From: Spirochaetaceae bacterium
Lineage (GTDB): Bacteria; Spirochaetota; Spirochaetia; SZUA-6; Bin103
Reading direction: 5' to 3'
DNA: 64,000 nucleotides
Assembly: GCA_028821475.1 (NCBI GenBank)
Contig: JAPPGB010000025.1
Coordinates: forward strand, 1-64,000
Shown: positions 18,103 to 26,040 of the stretch, piece by piece
Position numbering within the stretch: position 1 is the stretch's first letter
Layout: each line of letters opens with the position of its first letter
Position numbers and translations under genes: made by a program
The notes under the pieces: model-generated
The model's database searches: none
What the model was told of the DNA's origin: nothing
What the model saw: only the letters and a program-made list of their open reading frames with translations

Positions 18103-18480
18103 GCTTTCCCTCCACGAGATCGTCGTTCGAACACGGAAGAATCGATAGTTCAAACCTGCCGAGTGAACGGGATTTCGCACACGCCACCCTCGACCACCAC
18201 GGTACGTTCCAGCGACTTCGGTGCTCCAGTTCTATAGGAAATTGCCAGCAGCGTCCATATGCCGCGCTGAGAGAACAGCAAGCGGACGCCGCAGGTGGGG
18301 CTTGAAAGGCAGGTGAGTAAGCCAGGAAGGGGGTGGCTAGTTGACTATCCCGGCGCAGCATCACAAGGCGTTCCGCCCGGCGCCGACCTTACCCTCGACG
18401 CCCCCATGACCCCGGAACGCCTCCTCCTCGCCCTGCACGGTCGGGAGGCGGGAGGCAGGTCCCGGAGCCAGGCGGCGGTG
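18103..18480. other. Intergenic region with repeat remnant
   Basis: No intact gene is seen. The part next to the MNT gene is moderately AT-rich and probably holds its promoter. At 18365-18442 lies a second copy of the xdhB 3' end, with a one-base deletion relative to copy 1 and no similarity upstream of it. It reads LTLDAPMTPERLLLALHG in the restored frame. Confidence 0.65.
18365..18442 (+). repeat. Direct repeat, copy 2 (remnant of an xdhB 3' end)
   Basis: It matches 17238-17316 over about 79 bases with several substitutions and one deleted base. It could stem from a duplication at insertion of the toxin-antitoxin module, or be the tail of a lost xdhB paralogue. Confidence 0.8.
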
Positions 18481-19998
18481 CTACTCGACCGCTTGCAGGC
18501 GGCCTTCCACTACGGGGGAGACGGAGCCGCGGGCGGCGATGTAGTCGATTACCTGGGAGGCCATCAGGGTGCCGGCGTAGGCATCCACGATGCGCACCTG
18601 GTCCTCGAGCACGTCGTAGCCGTCGCCGCCGCCGGCCATGTAGTCGTTGGTGGCCAGGGTGTAGGTGGCGTCCAGGTCGAGCGGGGCGCCGTCGCGGGTC
18701 ACCGCCAGCACGCGGTCGCCGGCCGCCCGCCCGGCGTCGAAGCGCACGCTGAGTCCGGCGACGTGCGGGAAGCGGCCGGCGCCGTCTTCGATCTTGCTGA
18801 AGCCGTTCTCCAGGGCCGCGACGATGTCGTGCCCGGTCAATTCCAGCACCACGGTCTTGTTGCCGAACGGCAGTTCGCTCAGGATGTCGCGCCGCGTCAG
18901 CGTGGTGCCCGGCTCGTAGATCCTGTTGGCGCGGATGCCGCCGCCGTTGGTCAGCGCGATCTCCGCCCCGGTTGCCGCCTGCATCGCGTCGGCGATCAGG
19001 TTGGCGATGGCGGCCTCCTTGCCGCGGATCGTCTCGCGGCGGCTGTCCAGCTCCGTTGCGGTGGTGCCGATTTCGACGTCGAGTTCGTCCGAAAGCTGGT
19101 CGAGGTAGACCTGGGCTGCGGCGGCCAGCTCCGCGTCCGGCGCAACACGGGCGGTGTTGATGATCCGGAACGCGGGGCTCCAGGTGAAGCGCATGCTGCC
19201 GCGGCTCTCTACCTCGTCGAGGGTAAGGTCGATCACCGTCACCCAGTCCGCCTGCTCGCCCGATTCGGCGAACAGCGTGTCGCCGCTGAAGTCGACGCGC
19301 AACTGGTGGTCGTCGCCGGACAGCAGCAGGTCGACCGCGCCCTGGCTCATCAGAGCGCGGTCCTCGCCGACGTCCGTGTGCGCCAGTGCGATCACCAGAT
19401 CGGCGCCCGCCTCGCGCAGCGCCGCACTCTGCTCCGCGGCAACCTCCTCTACGTCCCGGAAGGTGACCGAGCCGGGGCTCGACTTGACCGCGGTGCCGAG
19501 CGTGGTGAGCCCGAAGATGCCCACTTGAAATGGGCCGACGTCGACCAGGATCGACTCCTGCGCGCCGTCGATGATCTCGCCGTCGCTGTCGATGTTGTTG
19601 GCGCCGAGCATTGGGAAATCGGCTTCCGCGATGCGTTCCATGGCGACCGCCGGGCCGAAGTCGTACTCGTGGTTGCCGATCGCCATGGCGGTGAGGTCGA
19701 GCCGGTTGAGCAGTTCGATCATGTGCGCGCCCTGGTCGAAGCCGGACATCAGCGACGGCGAGATGGCGTCGCCGGCAAAGGTGACGATCACGTTGTCGTG
19801 CATGGCGCGCTCAGCGTTGATCACCGCCGCCAGCCGCGCGATGCCGCCCTGGCCGCCGCTCTCTTCCATGCGGTCCAGGTCGTTGAAGTGCACGATGGTC
19901 AGTTCGATCGGCGCGGCAAAGGCATGGCCGGCTGCCAGCAGCAACGCGGTCACGACCGCGGCCGTGACGGCTCTCGATATCTTCTGGATGGTGTTCAC
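18481..19998 (-). CDS. Secreted 5'-nucleotidase / 2',3'-cyclic phosphodiesterase family protein (UshA-like)
   Basis: A 505-residue UshA-type metallophosphatase that removes phosphate from extracellular nucleotides, feeding nucleosides to importers. A signal peptide (residues 1-27, ending HAFA) is followed by the metallophosphatase domain with FAGDAIS, the GNHEYD motif, LAHTD and SGDDHQ. The C-terminal nucleotide-binding domain has TNGGGIR, ELPFGNK and NDYMAGGGDGYDVL. The first metal motif reads HFNDLD, with Asp where E. coli UshA has His (NDxH); the GDDH is also a variant of GGHDH. The GTG at 19998 is chosen because of a GGAGG nine bases upstream and the signal peptide directly after it. Confidence 0.88.
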   Translation of the reverse strand: MNTIQKISRAVTAAVVTALLLAAGHAFAAPIELTIVHFNDLDRMEESGGQGGIARLAAVINAERAMHDNVIVTFAGDAISPSLMSGFDQGAHMIELLNRLDLTAMAIGNHEYDFGPAVAMERIAEADFPMLGANNIDSDGEIIDGAQESILVDVGPFQVGIFGLTTLGTAVKSSPGSVTFRDVEEVAAEQSAALREAGADLVIALAHTDVGEDRALMSQGAVDLLLSGDDHQLRVDFSGDTLFAESGEQADWVTVIDLTLDEVESRGSMRFTWSPAFRIINTARVAPDAELAAAAQVYLDQLSDELDVEIGTTATELDSRRETIRGKEAAIANLIADAMQAATGAEIALTNGGGIRANRIYEPGTTLTRRDILSELPFGNKTVVLELTGHDIVAALENGFSKIEDGAGRFPHVAGLSVRFDAGRAAGDRVLAVTRDGAPLDLDATYTLATNDYMAGGGDGYDVLEDQVRIVDAYAGTLMASQVIDYIAARGSVSPVVEGRLQAVE

Positions 19999-20131
19999 GT
20001 GATGGATCCTCCGTTTGTAGTCGGTGAGGTGGGAATGTCCGCAATCTACTGATTCGGACCCCGGTACGCAACCGGTCCCGGCGCGGTCCGGCACACGCCG
20101 CGCAGTTCGAAGCCTGACGCTCCGCGCGTGA

Positions 20132-20149
20132 GCACCGGGTGACCGGTGC
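20132..20149 (-). terminator. Possible hairpin downstream of znuB
   Basis: The inverted repeat GCACCGG-GTGA-CCGGTGC lies 31 bases beyond the znuB stop and before the 5'-nucleotidase gene. There is no T-run after it, so termination is uncertain. Confidence 0.35.
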
Positions 20150-20179
20150 GCGTGAGTTTCGGACAGCGGGGGCGCGCCC

Positions 20180-20971
20180 TCAGGACGGCGGGGGACGGCG
20201 GAAGCGGGTGACGGCGAACAGCAGCAGGGCGGCGACCACGATGGAGGGACCGGAGGGCGTGTCGAGCCGGGCCGACGCGAACAGGCCGCCGGCGATGGCG
20301 AGGATCCCGGCGGCGGCGGCGAGCAGGGCCATCTGCTCGGGGTTGACCGCGAAGCGGCGCGCGGTTGCGGGCGGGATGACCAGCAGTGCGACGATCAGCA
20401 GGATGCCGACAATCTTGATGGCCACGGCGATCACGGTGGCCATCAGCAGGCCGAAGATGAGGCGCGTCCGCTCCGGCCGCAGTCCGGCCACGGTGGCCAG
20501 GTCGACGTTGACGGTGGCGGCCAGCAGCGGCCGCCAGATGCGCGTCAGCACCGCCAGCACCAGCATGCCGCCGCCCCAGATCAGCGCCAGGTCGGTGCGC
20601 GACACGGCGAGGATGTCACCGAACAGCAGCGCCTGCAGGTCGATGCGGATATTGGGAAAGAACGCCATGATCACCAGTCCGGTGGCCAAGCCGCCGTGGG
20701 CGAGCAGGCCGAGCACGGTGTCCGCCGGCAGCGTGCCGCGCCCCTGCAGGTAGAACATCAGCAGGGTGACCAGACACGCGGACGCGAAGATGCCGAGCAC
20801 CAGGTCGATCTGCAGCACCAGGGCGAGCACTACGCCCAGCAGTGCCGAGTGGGCGATGGTCTCGCCGAAGTAGGCCAGGTGGCGCCACACGACGAAGCAA
20901 CCGGCCGGTCCGGTAACCAGTGCGAGTCCGACGCCGGCGAGCAAGGCGCGGATGAGGAAGTCGTCCAGCAC
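20180..20971 (-). CDS. znuB: Zinc ABC transporter permease ZnuB
   Basis: A 263-residue hydrophobic permease of the ABC-3 (ZnuB/TroC/MntB) family with about eight or nine spans. Family-typical segments include HLAYFGETIAHSALLGV near the N-terminus, GDILAVSRTDL in the middle and KIVGILLIVALLVIPPATA. The GTG at 20971 lies four bases after the znuC stop, which fits a coupled start; the frame extends a little further upstream to 21019 into znuC. It forms the membrane pore of the zinc importer with the adjacent ATPase. Confidence 0.88.
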   Translation of the reverse strand: MLDDFLIRALLAGVGLALVTGPAGCFVVWRHLAYFGETIAHSALLGVVLALVLQIDLVLGIFASACLVTLLMFYLQGRGTLPADTVLGLLAHGGLATGLVIMAFFPNIRIDLQALLFGDILAVSRTDLALIWGGGMLVLAVLTRIWRPLLAATVNVDLATVAGLRPERTRLIFGLLMATVIAVAIKIVGILLIVALLVIPPATARRFAVNPEQMALLAAAAGILAIAGGLFASARLDTPSGPSIVVAALLLFAVTRFRRPPPS

Positions 20972-20975
20972 CGCT

Positions 20976-21677
20976 TCAATCCGCCATCGGGCGCCCTTCA
21001 CCCGCGCTCGCCGGCGCACCCGCGGCTTCGCCTGCCGGCGGCTGGTCGTGTTCGTGCGGCAGCAGCACCACCACGTCGCAGTCGCTTCTCATGACCATCT
21101 GCAGGTCGTGCGAGATCAGCAGAATCCCGCAGCCCAGATCGCCGCGGATGCCCTCGATCAACTCGTGGAGCACGCCGGCGCCCGCCACGTCCACGCCCTG
21201 CGCGGGTTCGTCGAGCACCAGAAAGTCGGGCCGGTGGATCAGCGCGCGCGCCAGCAGGAGGCGCTGCAACTCGCCGCCCGACAGGGAGGTGACCGGTGGG
21301 TCGCCGAGCCGCTCCAGGCCCACGGCGGCCAGCGCGGCGTCGATCTCCCGCGCCGCGAAGCGACCGGTCAGCTTCATCAGCCGGCGCAGGCTCAAGGGCA
21401 GGGTATGGCTCACCGCCAGCCGCTGCGGAACGTAACCCACCGCCAACCCGGGAACCCGCTCGATGGTCCCCTCGTCGATGTCGATCAGGCCGAGGATCGC
21501 CTTCGCGCAGGTCGACTTGCCGGCTCCGTTGGCGCCGATCAGGTAGACCAGTTCGCCGCGCGGCACCTGCAGGTCGACGTGGCGGATCAGCCAGCGTTCG
21601 CCGCGCCGCACGCCGATGTCATGCGCCGCTACCAGTGGCCCCGCACCGGAGGAACCGGTATTGGTTGCGTTGATCAT
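20976..21677 (-). CDS. znuC: Zinc ABC transporter ATP-binding protein ZnuC
   Basis: A 233-residue ABC ATPase. Walker A is GANGAGKS (48-55), the signature is LSGGE (132-136), Walker B is FLVLDEP, and the H-loop is LLISHD. The C-terminus carries a His-containing tail (LLPHEHDQ) as in ZnuC proteins. The start at 21677 (MINATNTG) is the last ATG before family similarity; the open frame continues antisense through znuA and is not real there. It is divergent from znuA with a 91-base shared promoter region. Confidence 0.9.
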   Translation of the reverse strand: MINATNTGSSGAGPLVAAHDIGVRRGERWLIRHVDLQVPRGELVYLIGANGAGKSTCAKAILGLIDIDEGTIERVPGLAVGYVPQRLAVSHTLPLSLRRLMKLTGRFAAREIDAALAAVGLERLGDPPVTSLSGGELQRLLLARALIHRPDFLVLDEPAQGVDVAGAGVLHELIEGIRGDLGCGILLISHDLQMVMRSDCDVVVLLPHEHDQPPAGEAAGAPASAGEGRPMAD

Positions 21678-21768
21678 TTGACGCCGCCGCTGCTTTTCCT
21701 TAATTGTACCCGGGGTCCCCAGAACCCACGTCCACGGACCCACGTCCAAGAATTCACGGGTAAGGGCA
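21678..21768. promoter_or_regulatory. Shared divergent zinc-importer promoter region with direct repeat
   Basis: On the plus strand TTGACG (21678-21683), a 17-base spacer and TAATTG (21701-21706) make a candidate znuA promoter. On the minus strand TACAAT (complement of 21703-21708) is a candidate -10 for znuCB. Two copies of ACCCACGTCCA (21724-21734 and 21738-21748, 14-base period) lie in the predicted znuA leader and are candidate binding sites for a metal-responsive repressor. They do not match a Zur box that I can recognise. Confidence 0.4.
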
Positions 21769-22812
21769 ATGTATAAACGATTCCTGGAGTTGGTGCTCGG
21801 TTTCGCGGCGTTCGCGGTAGCCGCGGCGGGGGCATTCGCCGCGGGCGATGGAGAGGCGGGCGGCGACGGGCTTCCCGTGGTGGCGTCGATCAAGCCGGTG
21901 CACTCGCTGGTGAGCGCGGTCATGGCGGGCGTGGCGGAGCCGCACCTGGTCATTCGCGGGGCGCAGTCGCCGCACACCTTCAGCATGCGTCCTTCCGACG
22001 CCGCGGCGTTGTCGAAAGCCCGGGTCATCTTCCTGATCGACGAACACAAGGAGGTCGCGCTGGCCGGCCCCATCGGCAACCTCGGGGACGATGCCCTGGT
22101 GGTGCGGCTGGCAGGTTCGCAGGGCCTGCACCTCCTGCCGCTGCGCGACGGCGGGGCGTTCGAGGAGCACGACCACGGCGAGCACGACGACGCCGAGGCG
22201 GACCACGAGGACGACATGGACGGGCACGACCAGCGTGGCGACGACGGCCACGGCCACGGCCACGAACATGGCACTCACCCCGAGCATGGCGACGTCGACT
22301 TTCACGTCTGGCTCGACCCCGAAAACGCGGTACTGATGACCTACGAGATCATCGAGGCGCTGTCGCTGGCCGATCCCGACAACGCCGCAACCTACGAGAA
22401 CAACGGGTATGCGCTGATCGACCGCCTGGACGAGTTGATCGCCGAGCTCGACGCCGAACTCGCTCCGATTCGCGACAAGCCGTTCATCGTTCTGCACGAC
22501 GCCTATCGCTACTTCGAGCAACGCTTCGACCTGAACGCCGCCGGCTCCATCACCGTCAACCCGGAACGGGCGCCGGGCGCGCAACGGATCGCGGAGATTC
22601 GCGACAAGGTCCGCGAGCTCGGCGGCGTGTGCGTATTTGCCGAGCCACAGTTCGACTCCCGCGTCATCGACGTGGTCACCGAGGGCACGACGGCTGCCGC
22701 CGGGACGGTAGACCCGCTCGGCGCGGAAATCGACGATGGACCGGAGCTCTACTTCACGCTGCTGCGCAACCTCGCGGCGTCGTTCAAGGAGTGCATGTCC
22801 GGCATAGGGTAG
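21769..22812 (+). CDS. znuA: Zinc ABC transporter substrate-binding protein ZnuA
   Basis: A 347-residue cluster A-I binding protein with an N-terminal signal peptide (cleavage near AGAFA-AG). It has the conserved IKPVHSLVSAVMAGV and QSPHTFSMRPSDA (metal ligand His), a His/Asp-rich loop around residues 125-175 (HGHGHEHG) typical of zinc-specific ZnuA, and the HVWLDPENA and FIVLHDAYRYFE motifs. The His-rich loop indicates zinc rather than manganese. It is divergent from znuCB. Confidence 0.92.
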   Translation: MYKRFLELVLGFAAFAVAAAGAFAAGDGEAGGDGLPVVASIKPVHSLVSAVMAGVAEPHLVIRGAQSPHTFSMRPSDAAALSKARVIFLIDEHKEVALAGPIGNLGDDALVVRLAGSQGLHLLPLRDGGAFEEHDHGEHDDAEADHEDDMDGHDQRGDDGHGHGHEHGTHPEHGDVDFHVWLDPENAVLMTYEIIEALSLADPDNAATYENNGYALIDRLDELIAELDAELAPIRDKPFIVLHDAYRYFEQRFDLNAAGSITVNPERAPGAQRIAEIRDKVRELGGVCVFAEPQFDSRVIDVVTEGTTAAAGTVDPLGAEIDDGPELYFTLLRNLAASFKECMSGIG

Positions 22813-22846
22813 CGCCGCTTCGCGGCCGGACCTGCGGCTTCCACGG

Positions 22847-23194
22847 TCAACTGCCGCGGTAGGTGGCGTAGCTCCACGGCGAGACCAGCAGAGGCACGTG
22901 GTAGTGGGCGTCGGCGGCCATGCCGAACGCAACCGTGACCTGATCCAGGAACGGCGGCTCGGGCAGCGTCAGGCCCGCGCCCGCGAAGTACTCGCCGACG
23001 TGGAACACCAGTTCCCACTGCCCGGTGCGGAACGCTTCTCCCTGCAGCAGCGGCGCGGCGCAGCGCCCGTCGTCGTTGGTGCGCGCGGTCGCGGCCAGGC
23101 GGCGGCCGGGGCCGGCGGCGTACAACTCCACTCGGATGCCGGCCCCCGGCTTGCCTTGTGCGGTATCCAGCACGTGGGTGGTGAGCATGCCCAT
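22847..23194 (-). CDS. hiuH: 5-hydroxyisourate hydrolase (transthyretin-like)
   Basis: A 115-residue transthyretin-related protein that hydrolyses 5-hydroxyisourate to OHCU, the step after uricase. It begins MLTTHVLDT with His7, has the [13 protein letters not shown] core and ends in the diagnostic tetrapeptide YRGS. The ATG at 23194 overlaps the uricase stop by one base (TGATG), so the two are translationally coupled and probably last in the purine operon. Confidence 0.95.
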   Translation of the reverse strand: MGMLTTHVLDTAQGKPGAGIRVELYAAGPGRRLAATARTNDDGRCAAPLLQGEAFRTGQWELVFHVGEYFAGAGLTLPEPPFLDQVTVAFGMAADAHYHVPLLVSPWSYATYRGS

Positions 23195-24045
23195 CACGGT
23201 CTCCTCATGGTGGCTTCGATCTGTCCGCTCGGCTCGCCGGTGGGCAGGAACAGCCGCCCGGTCGCGTCGCGTCCGAATGCCGACAGGTCGATCGGCAGGT
23301 AGTGCACGTTGGGCATGGCCAGGGTGATTTCGGAGATGTCGGGGACCGCGGCCAGGGCCGCCTCCCCCATGCGGTACATGCTGTCCTGCACCGAGTAGCT
23401 GTAGCTGGCGGCAAACACCCCGAGCAGGGCGGCTCGGATGGCGTCGGCGGCCGCCGCGTAGTCGGGCGGCCGGTCGGGACCGGCGTGCGCGAAGCGCCAG
23501 GTCGCGCACATCCGGGTGGCCAGGATGCGGTCGGTGGTGGCAGGCAGCGTGGTGTACTCATCCTGCACGTAGTCGACGAAACCCGACCCGGTGGTCTTCA
23601 TGATCGCCAGGTCGCGCACGCCGGCCACCACGTCGCGCGCCGCCCGCGTCACCGTGACGCGGGCGAACGGGGTGCCGCTCTCGGCGCGGACGAAGCCGTG
23701 ATCGTGCGGCTCGCCCCCGATCCGCATGCGGCTCCACACGGTCTCCTCAATCTCGACGCGGGCCTCTGCCACCTGGCGGTAGCGATCGAGCAGACACTCG
23801 GCAATGGCCAGCGCGAACAGTTCGTTGGCGGCATCCAGGTGTTCCAGGGCGAGCACGTTGACCAGATTCCTCATGGTGTCGGTGGGCACCACCAGGCTGT
23901 TGTCGGCCGCCGTGTAGGCGCGGGCGAAATCGCCGTCCACGGACACCTCGACACGCGCCTCGCGCACCTCGTGGCGGGCCGTCGCGCGCTGCACCCGCAG
24001 CACCCGCACGTTCGCCTTGCCATACCGCTGTCCTGCAAATGCCAT
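23194..24045 (-). CDS. pucL: Urate oxidase (uricase)
   Basis: A 283-residue cofactor-free uricase converting urate to 5-hydroxyisourate. It shows two T-fold halves with the family marks [12 protein letters not shown] (Lys10), [12 protein letters not shown] (Thr55-Asp56), MKTTGSGF and [12 protein letters not shown] (catalytic His). The length is typical. It is preceded by ade with a 21-base gap and overlaps hiuH by one base. Confidence 0.95.
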   Translation of the reverse strand: MAFAGQRYGKANVRVLRVQRATARHEVREARVEVSVDGDFARAYTAADNSLVVPTDTMRNLVNVLALEHLDAANELFALAIAECLLDRYRQVAEARVEIEETVWSRMRIGGEPHDHGFVRAESGTPFARVTVTRAARDVVAGVRDLAIMKTTGSGFVDYVQDEYTTLPATTDRILATRMCATWRFAHAGPDRPPDYAAAADAIRAALLGVFAASYSYSVQDSMYRMGEAALAAVPDISEITLAMPNVHYLPIDLSAFGRDATGRLFLPTGEPSGQIEATMRRP

Positions 24046-24066
24046 TCGAGATCCTTCCTTCGGAAC

Positions 24067-25860
24067 CTAATTTATTACCGGGATGTGGGCGAAGCGGGAG
24101 ACGTCGACCAGTCCGAGATCCGAGATGCGCAGCTCCGGGATCACTACCAGGGCGAGCAGGCTGAGCTGCATGTAGCCGTTGTTGAGGGTGCAGCCGCAGT
24201 CGCGCATCGCCTGCATCACCCGCGCCGACTTGTTGGCCACCACCTCCGCCCGCTCGTCGGACATCAGGCCGCCGACCGGCAGCTCCACCAGGGCGGCCAC
24301 CTCGCCGCCGCGCACCACCACCACACCGCCGCCGGTGCTGGCAAGGGTGTTCGCCGCCCGTGCCATCGACTCGCTATCCGTGCCCAAGACCAGCAGGTGG
24401 TGGCTGTCATGGGCCACGGTCGAGGCCACGGCGCAGTCGCCGTCGAACCCGAAGCCGTGCACGAAGCCGTTCACCACGGCGCCGCTGCCCCGGTGGCGTT
24501 CCACCAGGGCCAGCGGGAGCACGTCGTTGGCCGGGTCCGGCTGAACCGCGCCGCCGGCCACGGACAGCTCCGCGGTCAGGCGGCGAGTTGGGGCCTGGTT
24601 CTCCAGCACACCGATCACGTTGGCGGTGACCGTCCCGTCCACCGCGCCGGCGGGTACGACGAAGTCACCGGCGGACAGCCGGCGTGGGATGCGCACCGAT
24701 TGCCGGAAGCGTGGTTCGTGCGGCCAAGCCGGCAGGTTGAGCAGCAGCCGGCCGGCTTCGGCGGCCAGCTCACCGTTCGTTATCACGGTGCCGGCGGTGA
24801 AATCCTCCAAGCTGTCGGCCACCACCAGGTCGGCGTAGCGTCCCGGCGCCAGGCACCCGAGGTCGCGCTCCACGCCGAAGTGCTCGGCGGTGTTGATGGT
24901 CATCATCTGCAGCGCCACCAGCGGGTCGCAGCCCAGCCCGACCGCGTGGCGCAGCACCCGGTCCATGTGCCCCTCGCGCACCAGGGTGGCGGCGTGCACG
25001 TCGTCCGTGCACAGGATGAACCGGCGCGGGTCCAGGCCGCGCTCGGTCACGGCGGTGATCTGCGCGGCCACGTCGTGCCAGGCTGAGCCGAACCGCAGCA
25101 TCGGGCGCAGGCCGCGCCGGGCGCGCTCCACGGCGTCCACCTCGCGCATGTTCTCGTGATCGTCGGCGGGGCCGCCGGCCAGGTAGCCGTGGAAGCCGCG
25201 GCCCAGGTCGGGGCTGGCGTAGTGGCCGCCCACCGTCTTGCCGGCGCGCATGGTGGCCGCCACCTCGGCGTGCATCTGCGGGTCGTTGCCGGCCAAGCCG
25301 GGGAAGTTCATCATCTCGCCGAGCCCGATTACGCCCGGCCAGCTCATCGCCTCCTGCACCTCGCGCGCCGTGATCCGCGCCCCCGACGTCTCCAGGCCCG
25401 GCGCCGACGGCACGCAGGAGGGCACCTGCAGGAACACGTTGATCGGCATCGCGGCGGCCTCGGCGGCCATCATGCGCACGCCGTCGATGCCGAATACGTT
25501 GGCTATTTCATGCGGGTCGGCGAAGATCGCCGTGGTGCCGTGCGGCAGCACCGCGCGCACGTACTCGGTGATCGTGCACATGCTGCTCTCGACGTGCATG
25601 TGGGCGTCGGTCAGTCCGGGCACCAGGAAGCGTCCCTCGGCCTCGATCACCCGCGTGCCGGCGCCGGTGCAGTACGATGCGTCCTCCACGATACAGGCGA
25701 TGCGTCCGCTGCTGACGGCCATGTCGATGTCCGGCACCACCTCGCGGGTCAGCACGTTGACCCAGCGGCCGTGGCGAATCACCAGCTCGGCCGGCTCTCG
25801 CCCGGCGGCCACGTCCACGAGCCGGGTGGCTACCTCGTGCCACGGTCTGCGCTGCCGCAT
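24067..25860 (-). CDS. ade: Adenine deaminase
   Basis: A 597-residue amidohydrolase of the adenine deaminase (Ade) family that converts adenine to hypoxanthine. The metal motif is DAHMHVESSM. PHEIANVFG, the FILCTDDVHA segment with the catalytic Asp, and a C-terminal half with GGGVVVVRGG and LPVGGLMS are also diagnostic. The ATG at 25860 (MRQRRPWHE) gives the usual length; the frame stays open upstream but without similarity. A 180-base gap containing a repeat and a hairpin separates it from guaD, so it may have its own promoter. Confidence 0.93.
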   Translation of the reverse strand: MRQRRPWHEVATRLVDVAAGREPAELVIRHGRWVNVLTREVVPDIDMAVSSGRIACIVEDASYCTGAGTRVIEAEGRFLVPGLTDAHMHVESSMCTITEYVRAVLPHGTTAIFADPHEIANVFGIDGVRMMAAEAAAMPINVFLQVPSCVPSAPGLETSGARITAREVQEAMSWPGVIGLGEMMNFPGLAGNDPQMHAEVAATMRAGKTVGGHYASPDLGRGFHGYLAGGPADDHENMREVDAVERARRGLRPMLRFGSAWHDVAAQITAVTERGLDPRRFILCTDDVHAATLVREGHMDRVLRHAVGLGCDPLVALQMMTINTAEHFGVERDLGCLAPGRYADLVVADSLEDFTAGTVITNGELAAEAGRLLLNLPAWPHEPRFRQSVRIPRRLSAGDFVVPAGAVDGTVTANVIGVLENQAPTRRLTAELSVAGGAVQPDPANDVLPLALVERHRGSGAVVNGFVHGFGFDGDCAVASTVAHDSHHLLVLGTDSESMARAANTLASTGGGVVVVRGGEVAALVELPVGGLMSDERAEVVANKSARVMQAMRDCGCTLNNGYMQLSLLALVVIPELRISDLGLVDVSRFAHIPVIN

Positions 25861-25960
25861 CGTTGGAACGATTGTACCCTGAACACGGTCGCGAGGCATC
25901 GCCCGGCGCACGCAGCGCCTCGCCGCTCGAATGCAGCCGGTGTTTCGCCTCGGGCTGATA

Positions 25961-26010
25961 GCGCCCCGAAACCGCCGCCTGCGGCGCCGCTTCCGGCCCA
26001 ACCGGCCTGC
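25961..26010 (+). repeat. Dispersed intergenic repeat, copy B
   Basis: It matches 4442-4492 almost throughout (shared blocks GCGCCCCGAAACCG and GCGGCGCCGCTTCCGGCC). It lies in the ade-guaD gap next to an inverted repeat. Confidence 0.5.
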
Positions 26011-26013
26011 CTG

Positions 26014-26040
26014 GGAGCCTGTCGGAATCCGACAGCCTCC
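26014..26040 (-). terminator. Inverted repeat at the end of guaD
   Basis: GGAG-C-CTGTCGGA, one base, TCCGACAG-C-CTCC forms a strong hairpin starting at the last base of the guaD stop codon. No T-run follows. It could terminate or attenuate transcription, or protect the guaD mRNA end. Confidence 0.45.
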
